Assembly (NCBI GenBank): GCA_021298315.1
Contig: JAJTFC010000050.1
Coordinates: 1 to 45,545 of the forward strand
Length of the DNA stretch: 45,545 nt
Source of the DNA: Planctomycetaceae bacterium
Lineage (GTDB): Bacteria > Planctomycetota > Planctomycetia > Pirellulales > Pirellulaceae
Direction of reading: 5' to 3'
Position 1 is the stretch's first letter. Each line of letters begins with the position of its first letter. Below the pieces are notes generated by a model. The model did no database searches, was not told the DNA's origin, and saw only the letters and a list, made by a program, of their open reading frames with translations. This document shows, one piece after another, positions 33,336 to 43,346 of the stretch. The position numbers were made by a program, and so were the translations under genes.

Positions 33336-33629
33336 ATCGCGAATCGCTTGGTCGATCTTTTCGAGATTCGCTTCGGCACTTTGAGCAACGGCATTGGAGT
33401 GGCTGCTTGAGGCATCCACATGAGCGACTTTTTGGTAACCTATAAAACGAAGGACTTCGAGTATTTCGCTGCATGTCGGAAACTTGCGTCCACTGGAATT
33501 TTTGTAGCGTTCGAGCGCTTGCATGAATTCCAGTTCATCGCTTGAGTAATCCCTTTCGCATGTCGTCGGGTCAATTTGTTTGCGTTTGGAGGATTTGTGG
33601 TAGGTTCGATTTGCGGGAGGTTTGAACAT
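33321..33629 (-). CDS. Small planctomycete hypothetical protein
   Basis: The 102-residue soluble protein starts at ATG 33629 ([18 protein letters not shown]). The frame is open upstream to 33884, but that part is low-complexity and not family-like. The centre [20 protein letters not shown] followed by [18 protein letters not shown] resembles a small helical protein that recurs in planctomycete genomes and lacks a named function. The last codons and the TGA stop lie inside repeat copy C (CTCAGTGAAACGG), so the repeat provides the gene's end. A normal C-terminus may have been replaced when the repeat inserted. Confidence 0.65.
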   Translation of the reverse strand: MFKPPANRTYHKSSKRKQIDPTTCERDYSSDELEFMQALERYKNSSGRKFPTCSEILEVLRFIGYQKVAHVDASSSHSNAVAQSAEANLEKIDQAIRDLATQ

Positions 33630-34394
33630 TTTCTCGATGGGACTCTGGCAAGGGGACACTAAGGTTGGCAATGAGGATCTTCCGTCGGTGCGATCCGCAT
33701 AACTGACGAGTTTTACCGACACGCTAAAGATGCCCGATAACAAAAAGCTCGTTGTGGAAGACTTTAGAAAAATCCCGAACAAATCTTCCGAATGATTTTT
33801 CCGGTTCGGTTGGTAGCGACCGAATCGATTTTGACAGCGGTGTTTGTGGAGATTCGGTTGATTATTCAGGGAAAACCCTTGCACGCCGTTGGAAGCCTGG
33901 CCCCCTTGAGCAAACCTGACGATTTAGAAATTTAGAAAGGAGCTAACTGGCTTTTCTGCATCAGCCCAGTTTCTTAGGGGGTGATGAGGAGGTTTTTAGG
34001 GAAGCCAGAGGGAACACCGTCGGTTTTGCAATTCTGTTAAATGGACTGTCCTCAAACCCCTTTTTTCTGAGTATATTGGAAAGCGGTAGTGGTGGCTGGT
34101 TCGTGGTTCTCGTGCAGTCCCGGCCCGCCGTTGGTCTTGTTTCACTTTTCTTCAAAAGCACCGCGATTCTCATGCATATTCGTGCGGAAGTTTTAGCCTC
34201 ATTCCCACCGCTGCCCCTGATCTTGGGGGATGCATCAGATGTTTTCAATAGGGATCTGGTTGGCTCCGGATTGGCTCAGGTTCCGGAAGCTTTCAAAATC
34301 TGTGCGTTACCAGAACAGAAGCGTGACATTCGCCATCGTGCCTAGAAAACCAAGCCAGCCTAGTTAGCGAAAACGCAAGACCCTAGTGAGACTT
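33630..34394. other. Gene-free stretch with no supported feature
   Basis: About 760 bases. Two overlapping small ORFs on opposite strands (33961-34248 minus, 34076-34345 plus) show no domain, signal peptide or Shine-Dalgarno and are not called. A promoter for the 34395-43272 operon is expected near the right end, but no clear motif was seen. Confidence 0.45.
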
Positions 34395-34724
34395 ATGGAT
34401 CCCAAGCATGAAAATTACCGAGGCGACTCGCAGATCGAAGTCCCAGAGGCGACAGTGACCGCCGCTTTAGTGAACGATAGGCATGGAGAGTTCTCGATGG
34501 TGCTGCATCCTGCAATGGACGACGCTGGCAGCTATCCAGGTCTGTTGCTGGCTTTAGGTGAAGCCCGCTCCGAGGCCGCCAAGGGTTGGCAAAATGATGC
34601 TTTAAGATTGCAAATAGACGCCCACGAAGAGTGTATCTACGCATCGGTTGTCGCTGCGCTAGATGCTGGCACAGAAGCCGGCTTTGGTAGTTTCAGTGTG
34701 AAGGTCGTTGAGGAGTTTGAGTAG
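34395..34724 (+). CDS. Small hypothetical protein, first gene of the 34-43 kb cluster
   Basis: The 109-residue acidic soluble protein starts at ATG 34395 (a GTG at 34386 is possible). It has no signal peptide, Cys cluster or membrane segment; the pattern is mixed alpha/beta with a central LLLALGEARSEAAKGW helix. No family was recognised. Its stop is four bases before the ATG of the PQQ-propeller gene, so it is very likely co-transcribed and perhaps translationally coupled. Being cytoplasmic, it could act with the cytoplasmic N-terminus of that protein. Confidence 0.65.
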   Translation: MDPKHENYRGDSQIEVPEATVTAALVNDRHGEFSMVLHPAMDDAGSYPGLLLALGEARSEAAKGWQNDALRLQIDAHEECIYASVVAALDAGTEAGFGSFSVKVVEEFE

Positions 34725-34727
34725 TTC

Positions 34728-37700
34728 ATGAGCGCATCGCAGTTCATCCAAATGCTCGAAAGCAAAGGTCTACTCGATCCCGAGAGTATCCTTGAACTTC
34801 AGAAGATGGTCGAGCAGTCCAAGGTTCGTGTAACCCCCGAAGCCCTCGCTCGTATCCTGGTCGAAAACGGACAATTGACCCGCTTCCAAGCGACCAAGCT
34901 CGTCACAGAGTTAAAGGAACAGCAACAAGCGACGGCTGCCGCCAAGGGATCGCTAGGAACGACAGTCACTGGTGGCAAAAAAGCCCAGAGCGACTCGGTC
35001 GAAGATCTCCTTCCAGCCGAGGAAGTCGAACCGGTAGACGTCGTCGAGGTGGTCGAGGAAGTCGTTGAAGAACCGATTGTCGAGGTTGCCGAGGTCGTCG
35101 AGGAGTCAGATACATCCTCAAGCAAGTCCAAGAAAAAGAAACAACAAACATCCGAATTGCTTGGCGATGATTCGCTCAAGGATGTGGCCATGGCCAAGGC
35201 TCCGGTAGTCAAAAACATACCTGAGAAAAGTCCTTGGGAAACATTTGGGATTATCGGAGTGGGCTTTATCGTCCTGTTCCTGTTGACACTTCTAGTCCCG
35301 CTGTACATCTGGTTTTCCTCAGGGAATGCAAAAGAGAGTTGGGAAGTCGCGGAGAGTTTCTATAAGAATCGCGATTACGAACGTGCGGCCAGGCAGTACG
35401 AGCAGTTTGCTTCTGGTTTCCCAACCGACGAGAACGCAAGCATCGCCAGGGTCAAAGCGATTTTAGCCAAGGTTCGTGAGGCTTCCGAGAAAAATGCAGA
35501 CCCGTCTGTAGGGCTCACCTCAGCCCAGGAACTCTTGCCCAAAGTGGTCAACGAGGCGGGCATGTCCAGCATGCGAGTCGAGATCACCGATGTGCTCCTT
35601 AGAATCGCCGAAAAATTCATCGCTAAAGCGGACAATACCGCAGGGATCGAAGATCGAAAGACACTCGTTGCCACGATGAACCAACAGATGGAACTCATCC
35701 GCGATCCTCGCTATGTCGGGACTCAAGAACGAACTCAAAACGAACTTCGTATCCGACGTCTCGAAGAAGACCAGCAGCGTGTTGTGCGAGAAATCCAGCA
35801 AAGCGAAGATCTCGATAGTACCCTCAAGACGATGGCTACAAGTATCGAGTCTAAGGATGTCGATAAGACCTACGATCTTCGAAAAGATCTTGTCAAAAAA
35901 TACCCAGTCCTGGATCAAAACAGCAAGCTTCGAGAGTTAATGCTCCAAGCGACGGAAATTCAGAGAGGCTCGGTGGCCAAATCCAACGCCACACCGACGA
36001 TTCAAGACACCGTCAGTGCATTCGCTGCACCTACAGCATTGCTGACAAGCCGTGTCGGCAACCCCATCGAGTCGAACCCCGATGACATAGCTTTCCTGCG
36101 CGTGAAAGGTTCTGTTGTTGCGATCGCGGTGGCTGATGGGAAAGTCGTTTGGCGCAAATTCATCGGTCGCGATTGGTCGGGAGATCCCAAACGGATTTCA
36201 GCAACCGCAGATTCCGACACACTCGTGACCGTCGCATCCCGGGGAACCGTATCGAGGCTAGCGGCCAAGGACGGTGCGGTCGTTTGGGAGTCGAAGTTCC
36301 CGGAACCCATCCATGAACCGAGCATCGATGGCGACGATGTTTTCGTAACGACCACAGGAGGCAGTGTTCATTGCTTGGATGCCATCAGCGGCCAGCCTCG
36401 GTGGTCTAAGAAGATCCCACAACCGATCGATGTGCCAACCGGTGGAGCGCCAGGCAAGCGAAAACGCTATGTATTGGGTAACCATTCAAACCTTTACGTC
36501 CTGAGTCGCGGCAATGGTGAATGCGACGAAGTCGTCTACATTGGACACAATCCGGGCACTATCGCAGTGCCCCCTATTTGGGTCTTGAACCAATTGATCC
36601 TCTTTGAAAACGCTGGCCCGGATCACTCGTTGATGCGAGTCTACTCGACCAACGATGATGGAACCGAACTCAAGTTGGCACAGGCCCCTGTTCGTTTCAA
36701 AGGTCACGTGGTCATAGAACCACAGATCGAAGGCCGTCGTTTGGCCGTAGCTACCAACCTTGGTGAAATCGCGATCTTGGATGTCGAGGTCACCAATCCT
36801 AAAGAAAAAGTCTTCAAGATGGTTAATCTGGTTTCCAATGAAGCCGCCCCCAAAGCGACTTGGCCTTTGATGTCTGGAACAGATCTTTGGTTGGCCTCGA
36901 ATCGTCTTTCCTACTACCAAATCCAAATCACCGGTCAAAAACTAAACTCGATTTGGCTCAAAGAAGACCTCGATGAATTCACCGCTCGGCCCATCAAACT
37001 CGGAGATGTGATCCTTCACTCCCGCGTCGTTCGTGGGAATGCCGGAGTGCGAGTTGCCGCAATCAATCCCAAGACCGGGGATGCTTATTGGGAGACCGAC
37101 ATCGGGAATCCCGTTACAGCGTTGGCTAGTGGATCTCAAGGTGTCGTTGCTGTGACGAGCCAAGCCGCTACGTTCGACGTTCCAGATGCAGCTTTTGCAA
37201 CCGAGACAGTCGGCCTCAAACCCACCATGTCGATCGAAAACATGGGACGCAATCAGCGCTCGATGACTTTCTCAAACCCAATACCCCTTGCCGACGGACG
37301 CAATCTGCTCCTGAATTCGGCACAAGGTAGCCAAATGCTCCTGATCGATCCTGCTCGAAAAACCTCTTCGACCTCCAAGCTAGTGGTTTTGGATCTGGCC
37401 GGTTCGTATCCGGTAGCGGAAGCGATCACGGTGGGCAATTCGATATTGGTACCACTTGAAAACGCCCAGCTACTGCTTTTGGATCCTGAAACAGGCAAGC
37501 AGATTGGTACGGCGTTTCAGCCGACGATTTCCGCAGGCGAGCGGCCTGTGTGGATGAATCCAGTGCTTCTTGGAGACAAACAGTCGGTGGTCATCGCCGA
37601 CCAACGCCGAAACCTTTACAAACTCTCGACGGGCAAGCAGTTGCGACTTCTCAACGCACAGCCTTTGGAGCGTGGAATCAAAGGCCGCATCGATACGATC

Positions 37701-38189
37701 AACGATGTGGTCGTGGGGCTCTCGCCAGGGCCATCGGGTGACTTCCTGGACTTCTATGAATCGGGTGAATTCAAAAAGATCGGTTCGCTGAATTTCGAAG
37801 GCCGATTTGCTTGGGGTCCCTACACCGCATCGAGCGACTCACAAGCCATCGGCTTGGCACTGAGCGACATCGAAGGCTTGGTCGCCTTCAGCAGCCAAGG
37901 CAAGCTGCTTTGGAGTCAGCCCATGCCACAAACGGTACTCGTTGGCAAACCGATCTTCGATGGTTCGGACATCTTGATTGCAAGCACCACTGGAGAATTG
38001 ATTCGCGTTTCGGCTTCCGACGGTAAGGTCATCGCAAAGACAACTGCGGGCGAGCCCATTAGTGGCACACCGGTAATCACGCCCAAGGGACTGCTAGTCC
38101 CAGGTGATGAAGGAACGATTCTTCGTGTTTCGCTTCCACTGGAAAATACGCTTGGAGCGAACTCGGCAAGCAGCGGGGCGAATCGATGA
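34728..38189 (+). CDS. Membrane-anchored PQQ-like beta-propeller protein
   Basis: The 1153-residue protein has an N-terminal cytoplasmic module (residues about 1-65) reading SMSASQFIQMLESKGLLDP-like helices and ARILVENGQLTRFQATKLV. That motif is common just before the kinase domain of planctomycete Ser/Thr kinases. An acidic Val/Glu-rich stretch follows (about 90-130), then a Lys-rich patch and one TM helix at about 173-196. Outside, TPR-like helices (about 203-420, AESFYKNRDYERAARQYEQF) lead to a PQQ-like propeller with repeats such as DGKVVWRKFIG, DGAVVWESKFPEP, SGQPRWSKKIP and GKLLWSQPMP. The periplasmic propeller may bind proteins or polymers. Its last codon overlaps the next start as ATGA, so translation is coupled. 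Confidence 0.82.
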   Translation: MSASQFIQMLESKGLLDPESILELQKMVEQSKVRVTPEALARILVENGQLTRFQATKLVTELKEQQQATAAAKGSLGTTVTGGKKAQSDSVEDLLPAEEVEPVDVVEVVEEVVEEPIVEVAEVVEESDTSSSKSKKKKQQTSELLGDDSLKDVAMAKAPVVKNIPEKSPWETFGIIGVGFIVLFLLTLLVPLYIWFSSGNAKESWEVAESFYKNRDYERAARQYEQFASGFPTDENASIARVKAILAKVREASEKNADPSVGLTSAQELLPKVVNEAGMSSMRVEITDVLLRIAEKFIAKADNTAGIEDRKTLVATMNQQMELIRDPRYVGTQERTQNELRIRRLEEDQQRVVREIQQSEDLDSTLKTMATSIESKDVDKTYDLRKDLVKKYPVLDQNSKLRELMLQATEIQRGSVAKSNATPTIQDTVSAFAAPTALLTSRVGNPIESNPDDIAFLRVKGSVVAIAVADGKVVWRKFIGRDWSGDPKRISATADSDTLVTVASRGTVSRLAAKDGAVVWESKFPEPIHEPSIDGDDVFVTTTGGSVHCLDAISGQPRWSKKIPQPIDVPTGGAPGKRKRYVLGNHSNLYVLSRGNGECDEVVYIGHNPGTIAVPPIWVLNQLILFENAGPDHSLMRVYSTNDDGTELKLAQAPVRFKGHVVIEPQIEGRRLAVATNLGEIAILDVEVTNPKEKVFKMVNLVSNEAAPKATWPLMSGTDLWLASNRLSYYQIQITGQKLNSIWLKEDLDEFTARPIKLGDVILHSRVVRGNAGVRVAAINPKTGDAYWETDIGNPVTALASGSQGVVAVTSQAATFDVPDAAFATETVGLKPTMSIENMGRNQRSMTFSNPIPLADGRNLLLNSAQGSQMLLIDPARKTSSTSKLVVLDLAGSYPVAEAITVGNSILVPLENAQLLLLDPETGKQIGTAFQPTISAGERPVWMNPVLLGDKQSVVIADQRRNLYKLSTGKQLRLLNAQPLERGIKGRIDTINDVVVGLSPGPSGDFLDFYESGEFKKIGSLNFEGRFAWGPYTASSDSQAIGLALSDIEGLVAFSSQGKLLWSQPMPQTVLVGKPIFDGSDILIASTTGELIRVSASDGKVIAKTTAGEPISGTPVITPKGLLVPGDEGTILRVSLPLENTLGANSASSGANR

Positions 38190-40546
38190 TCCGCATTTGT
38201 TTTAAACCTTTGTTTGCTATCCGGTCCAGAGCGTTCGTCATTGTTCTAAGCTTGTTATGCGCTGCTTTGACAACCGGTTCGCTTTGGGCTCAAACCGACT
38301 TGGACAAGGTTCTCGAGGAGATCGAGGTTCTGGGTTCCTTGATGGACGAAGAACCCTTTGATGTCGTCACGCTCAAGCCTGAGGCGACGGGTCGGAGTGT
38401 CAAGATCGCACCGCTTGAGTTTGAGAATCGAAGGATACCGACGAACGTCAAGGAGACAGATAAGTTTCAGGTCACGATCCTTTTGTTTCCAACGCGTCGC
38501 TATGAAGTGCAGTGGAAAGACATCGGCAAGATTTGGCTCTACGAACAGATGATCTTAGCCCGGGCCAAGAAGCTAGTGGATGACAAGAATTTTGGCGAAG
38601 CCTTCGAGCATTTGAACTTCTTGTTTGTCAATTATCCACAGACGCCTGGTTTGCAAGTTCTGCGTCAGGAGTTTCTCTACAAAAGCGCCGAAGAGATGTC
38701 TCGGCAAAATCGATTGGCGCACACCATGGCCGTTTTGGAAGAACTCCAAAAGTCCTTCCCTAACTTTCAAAAAGAACGCGTCCGTGGATTGATCACCGAT
38801 GTGTCCGGGCAGTTGATCGAATCCTACTTCCAAAAGAAAGATCTCTCGTCGGCCAGGACAATGATCAATAGGTTGGCCAAGCAATACCAAGACGACCCCT
38901 TGCCGGTCGTCGAGCAGTGGAAGGGTAAGTTCTTGGATTTAGCCAACGAGTATAAAGCCAAAGCTCTCGAATATCGCGAGAAGAAGGATTACTTGGCTGC
39001 TCGCCGCGAAGCGACCAAGATGCTCGATATCGAACCGCAAATCGAAGGTGGCAAAGAGTTGCTGCGAGAGTTGCTCAAGGAGTATCCGATCGTTCGAGTG
39101 GGTGTTTTTCAAACGGCCGACAAACCCGACACGGCGGCGATCGCCAATTGGCCTGCGTTCCGATCCGGTCAGCTTATTTCGAGACCCCTCTTTGAGTTTC
39201 GCAGCACAGGACCTGAGGGTGGGCAGTATCGTTTCTCCCTCGGTTCCTTTCTGCAAAGCGACGATCGGCTCGAACTGGAGATGACTATCCAAAATCCAGG
39301 TCAAGCGGGCATCCCTACCAGTCTGGATCTTTCGCAGTCATTCCTTCGAAGAGCGACCATCGGTAAGGATGAATATGTACCTGGCTGGGCCGCGATTTTC
39401 GATTCCGTTTCGGTAGCGGGTCCCGAAAAACTCAAAATGCGATTCCGCAGGCCCCACGTGTTACCGCAAGCGTTCTTGCAGTGGCCTATCGAGGCTATAG
39501 GCGATGGCAATCTTCCGGTGGGTGTGCTCTACAAACCAAAGTCCAAGGATGGAAACACCCAACGCTTTGAATGGGCACCGAGCAACAAGGGGGCTGATTT
39601 CCAACCGATGGAGATTCATGAAATCCTTTATGAAGACCCGTCAAAAGCCATCAACGATTTACTTCGAGGTGAAATCGAAGCGATCGATCGGTTGTTCCCC
39701 GCCGATGCGAGGAAACTCCAAGCATCGATTGTTTCCAAAACGATCAACGTCGAGTCGTATGCGCTGCCGACGGTTCACATGCTCGTTCCCCGCACGTCGA
39801 ATCCGTATCTGGACGACCGGGAGTTTCGAAGAGCTCTTTTGTATGCAATCAACCGTGAAGGGATTCTCAAAGGAGAGATCCTAGGTGGGGCCGATGCGGA
39901 GCAGTCGCGAGTCATCAGCGGCCCGTTCCCACGCGGAGTAACCGAGAATGATCCGATCGCTTACGCCTACAACACCAGCGTCGACAATCTTGCTTACGAT
40001 CCGCGGCTGGCCAAGGTGTTGATGCTCATCACCAATAGCAAACTCAAGATGCAGTATGAGAAGCGTAAAGAGCCACTGCCGCCGATCCCCAAGATGACTT
40101 TAGGGGTTCCCAACTACGAGGCAGCTCGGGTGGCCGGACAGGCCATCGTCGAGCAATGGAAACTCATTGGAGTTCAAGCTGACTTGGCTGTTTTGGACAA
40201 AGTCCCAGAGCCAGGGGAGATGCCTAACATCGACATCCTTTATCTGACGGCTTCGATTTGGGAGCCTGCGACCGATGCAGAGCGTTTGTTTGGAATCGGT
40301 GGGCCTGCACAGTCGAACAATCAGTTCATCGTCCAAGTCCTCAGTGGGCTGAGCGCATCGAGGAACTGGCGCGAGGTGCGACAAAGTTGCCAAGACTTGC
40401 ATGCGTTGGTTGCCGCCCACTTGCCTGTCTTGCCATTGTGGCAAGTGGGTGAGTCATTCGCCTATCGAGGTGAGATCAGTGGAGTGACCAAAAAGCCGCT
40501 GGGACTCTACCAGGATCTCCAAAAATGGAGGGTTCGAGCACCGTGA
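38186..40546 (+). CDS. TPR-like / family 5 extracellular solute-binding protein fusion
   Basis: The 786-residue exported protein has a signal peptide in residues about 10-36 (FVIVLSLLCAALTTGSLWA, then Q). Residues about 115-290 form helical TPR-like repeats (KKLVDDKNFGEAFEHLNFLF, EYREKKDYLAARREATKML). The C-terminal half resembles SBP_bac_5 oligopeptide-binding proteins: an LISRPLFEFRS-type opening, LDDREFRRALLYAINREGIL, ISGPFPRGV, and NIDILYLTASIWEPATDAERLFG. Normal SBP_bac_5 proteins feed an ABC importer, but no permease or ATPase lies nearby. It overlaps the previous gene by four bases (ATGA). It may be a binding or scaffold protein of the envelope and not a transporter component. Confidence 0.8.
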   Translation: MIRICFKPLFAIRSRAFVIVLSLLCAALTTGSLWAQTDLDKVLEEIEVLGSLMDEEPFDVVTLKPEATGRSVKIAPLEFENRRIPTNVKETDKFQVTILLFPTRRYEVQWKDIGKIWLYEQMILARAKKLVDDKNFGEAFEHLNFLFVNYPQTPGLQVLRQEFLYKSAEEMSRQNRLAHTMAVLEELQKSFPNFQKERVRGLITDVSGQLIESYFQKKDLSSARTMINRLAKQYQDDPLPVVEQWKGKFLDLANEYKAKALEYREKKDYLAARREATKMLDIEPQIEGGKELLRELLKEYPIVRVGVFQTADKPDTAAIANWPAFRSGQLISRPLFEFRSTGPEGGQYRFSLGSFLQSDDRLELEMTIQNPGQAGIPTSLDLSQSFLRRATIGKDEYVPGWAAIFDSVSVAGPEKLKMRFRRPHVLPQAFLQWPIEAIGDGNLPVGVLYKPKSKDGNTQRFEWAPSNKGADFQPMEIHEILYEDPSKAINDLLRGEIEAIDRLFPADARKLQASIVSKTINVESYALPTVHMLVPRTSNPYLDDREFRRALLYAINREGILKGEILGGADAEQSRVISGPFPRGVTENDPIAYAYNTSVDNLAYDPRLAKVLMLITNSKLKMQYEKRKEPLPPIPKMTLGVPNYEAARVAGQAIVEQWKLIGVQADLAVLDKVPEPGEMPNIDILYLTASIWEPATDAERLFGIGGPAQSNNQFIVQVLSGLSASRNWREVRQSCQDLHALVAAHLPVLPLWQVGESFAYRGEISGVTKKPLGLYQDLQKWRVRAP

Positions 40547-40554
40547 ACTATGCC

Positions 40555-43272
40555 ATGAGATTCATCCTTCCTGCGATTTGCATTGTTGTTTTCGTTTTGG
40601 GCATGGGCATCGCTGATGTCACAGCGCAAGACAAATCGCCAGCTCCTGGGGCCAGTACCGCTAGCTCGCCCGAGAGCAAACCATCTGAGACTCGCAAATC
40701 CGAACCGGTCGAGGTCTGGGAATACTCCGCTTACAAAGCTCGCGTGTGGCTGAGCATCTCACCGACGCTTGGGCTGAGCCAAGCGTCCAAGCAGCTCATT
40801 GAACGCAAGATCGCAGAGTGCATGGAAATCGAGTTTGGAGCGACCATGCAATGCGACGTGGTCGAAACTCCAGATGCTCTTTTCGGATCGGTTCTTTATC
40901 ACATCGATGATCTGACGATCGAACAGTTGCTTTCTCGAGAGCTTGTTCTGATGTTGGCCAAGAGCGAAGCGGCCAAGGACGCTTTCATGGCCATGCAGCC
41001 CAAACCGGTCGCTGATCCGGCCATCGAGGAACTCAGAAAGAACAAAAAGCTTACCAAGCAGCAAGAAGAAGAGTTAAAAGCCAAGGCGGATGCGGAGGCT
41101 CGGGCGGCGAGCCTAAATAGCGTCCGAACTCTCGATTCGGTCATTGAGCGAATCCCCAAGATTTCTATGTTCCCTTTGCAGTACGCCGCGATGCAACGGG
41201 ACATCGTCCCTTACTTAAAGGACGAAAAATGGAACAAGATGCAGACGAAACTCGATGCGGGCGAAGCAAGTGCCGAAGCTCTTATCGAGAACTTACGAAC
41301 CGGTAAAACGTTTGCTGCACTGGTGCCTAAGAACGAAGCGAATCGATTCAAAGAAGTAGCCCGATCCTTGCCAACCCGATTCCCGTGGCAACCTGAGGCG
41401 ATGCTCAGAGACAAAGACAAGATATTCTTGGCGGCCGTTGAGCAAGAAGGGGAACGTATTCGGATCCAAGTCAAGGAGCTAGACGCTTTTGTACGCCGTA
41501 TCGGTTTGATGGAATCAACAACCGTAGCCAGCGTGCAAGAGATCCCCAACACAGTGGCGTATCTGCAACGTCGGTGTTTTACTCCGATGGCACGCATCGA
41601 GGACAATGACAACAAGACCGCTGTTATTCGCGTGAGAGCCAGTGGGTTGGTCGCTTCACCAGAATCACCTGTAGTCATAGGCCCGGGAGATGTACTTGCT
41701 CCGTTTATCCGACGCGACGATCTGAACGGAAACCCGACTCAGCTTCAGAACATCGCCTTTACTTACATCGCGGTGACCGAGCCGATTGACAGTGCCCGAT
41801 TCTACGGCGCCATCTTTGCGGCCAGTCGCGGATCATTAGTCGCAGCAAAGAATCGACGAACCAAGAGAGTGGCGCTGAAGGTTCAGCCGCACTATCCGAC
41901 CACGGAATTGAAACTTGGAATCCGTGGGCAGCCCAACAGCGCCGTGCCGGGGGCCGAGGTTTATCTCAGAACACCAGGATCGGATGATCTGAAAATGTTG
42001 GGCAGAACCGATTGGCGAGGAATGATCGGCGTTACCAATACGGAACTTCCGACGATCACCTATGATCAGCCAACTTCGAGCTCCGTTGAAATGATCTCAA
42101 GGGCGAGAGCCACTGCTATTCGTTTAAAGAGTCTCAAAGAGAATCAGTCTGAAGGGGGAACTGAACAAGCCGAGGATCCAGCCGTGGCTGCAGCCGCTGC
42201 CGATGAAGCGGCGATTGCAGCCGCTGCCGAAGCTGCCAAGAAGCGTGAGCGAGCTCCGACTCGCACCATGCAAATCAAACTCCCCTTATACCTTTACTAC
42301 ATCAAGAATGGCGAGACACTTTTGGCCCGCTTGCCAATGATCACCGGCTATCGAGATCAGGAAAAAGCCGACTTACCCGATGATCGCCGACGATTGCAAG
42401 CTGAGGCATTTCTCAAGGGTTTGCAAGGGGAGGTTCTCGATCTGGTTGTCCGTCGCAAGATCCTTGATGCTCGGATCAAAAATAAGATCGAGGAGGGTAA
42501 AAAAGACGAAGCCTTCGCGTTGCTTGATGAACTCAAGAAGGTTAAGAATTACGAAGCGCTCTCGGCACAGATTCAAAATATCCTACGAAGAGCGACATCG
42601 ACCGAGATGGGTCCAGTACCTGGTCCGGTAGCCGAGCGGATCGACAAGATGATCGACGTGACGCGGGTGCTCATGCAGCAATACCTACAAACCGACATCG
42701 TACGCGAACTCGAAGTCAAACTCCTGGGTGGCGCAGCGCCGAGTGGCTCAGATCAAGGCCAACCTGCAGCGGCAGGTTCAGGTACAGTCTCTTCGACAAG
42801 TGCGAACGGGGAGCTTGGAGAGACTTATTCAATTCAAGGCCACAGCATTCAATTACCGAAAGGGTTCAAGGCTGTTCCCGATACCAGATTGCCTGCAGGT
42901 ATCACACTTGTGTCATTCGAAGGCCCTAAACGTAACGATGAAACTTTTCCGTCATTACTTGTCGGAATCATGGAGAAAGACAAGGTGGACCCTAAGCTGA
43001 CTCAAGAACAACATATGGAAGCACGCCTCGCTGTGATCGCCAAAAACCATAAAGATTGGCAAGCGACTGGCCAACCTGAAACGACCATTAACGGAGTCAA
43101 ATTTTCAAAGAAGTCTTGGAAGGGGATTGGTGCCGGCATCGAAAAAGAAGTACGTGGGATTTCTTATGTTGCGATTCACAATGGACAGTTGATATGGCTT
43201 TCAGTTCAAGACACCGCTCCCAATTTTGATACGATACCTTTAGCCGAAGCCTCGTTGATGACCTTCAAGTAG
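40555..43272 (+). CDS. Large secreted protein of unknown function, last gene of the cluster
   Basis: The protein of about 905 residues has a signal peptide (MRFILPAICIVVFVLGMGIA, cleavage near VTAQD). ATG 40555 is chosen because it opens directly at the signal; GTG 40543 (overlapping the previous stop as GTGA) and ATG 40525 are alternatives. The first third is helical and charged. The centre (about 450-510) has a small beta-sandwich, VPGAEVYLRTPGSDDLKMLG, typical of carboxypeptidase-regulatory-like folds. An Ala-rich helix (AAAAADEAAIAAAAEAAKK) follows, then a charged helical part. The last 150 residues look like a separate domain (YSIQGHSIQLPKGFKAVP to LAEASLMTFK). No named family was recognised. 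The gene ends the probable operon 34395-43272. Confidence 0.75.
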   Translation: MRFILPAICIVVFVLGMGIADVTAQDKSPAPGASTASSPESKPSETRKSEPVEVWEYSAYKARVWLSISPTLGLSQASKQLIERKIAECMEIEFGATMQCDVVETPDALFGSVLYHIDDLTIEQLLSRELVLMLAKSEAAKDAFMAMQPKPVADPAIEELRKNKKLTKQQEEELKAKADAEARAASLNSVRTLDSVIERIPKISMFPLQYAAMQRDIVPYLKDEKWNKMQTKLDAGEASAEALIENLRTGKTFAALVPKNEANRFKEVARSLPTRFPWQPEAMLRDKDKIFLAAVEQEGERIRIQVKELDAFVRRIGLMESTTVASVQEIPNTVAYLQRRCFTPMARIEDNDNKTAVIRVRASGLVASPESPVVIGPGDVLAPFIRRDDLNGNPTQLQNIAFTYIAVTEPIDSARFYGAIFAASRGSLVAAKNRRTKRVALKVQPHYPTTELKLGIRGQPNSAVPGAEVYLRTPGSDDLKMLGRTDWRGMIGVTNTELPTITYDQPTSSSVEMISRARATAIRLKSLKENQSEGGTEQAEDPAVAAAAADEAAIAAAAEAAKKRERAPTRTMQIKLPLYLYYIKNGETLLARLPMITGYRDQEKADLPDDRRRLQAEAFLKGLQGEVLDLVVRRKILDARIKNKIEEGKKDEAFALLDELKKVKNYEALSAQIQNILRRATSTEMGPVPGPVAERIDKMIDVTRVLMQQYLQTDIVRELEVKLLGGAAPSGSDQGQPAAAGSGTVSSTSANGELGETYSIQGHSIQLPKGFKAVPDTRLPAGITLVSFEGPKRNDETFPSLLVGIMEKDKVDPKLTQEQHMEARLAVIAKNHKDWQATGQPETTINGVKFSKKSWKGIGAGIEKEVRGISYVAIHNGQLIWLSVQDTAPNFDTIPLAEASLMTFK

Positions 43273-43346
43273 TGCATTCGTATCGGACGGACTGATTACC
43301 TTCAAACAAAAGCTATCTCGAGCGATACCAAACCTTTATTTCCGCG

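Noticed and set aside
33961-34345. Two small ORFs on opposite strands
   Set aside because: No domain, no conserved start, no Shine-Dalgarno, and they overlap each other.
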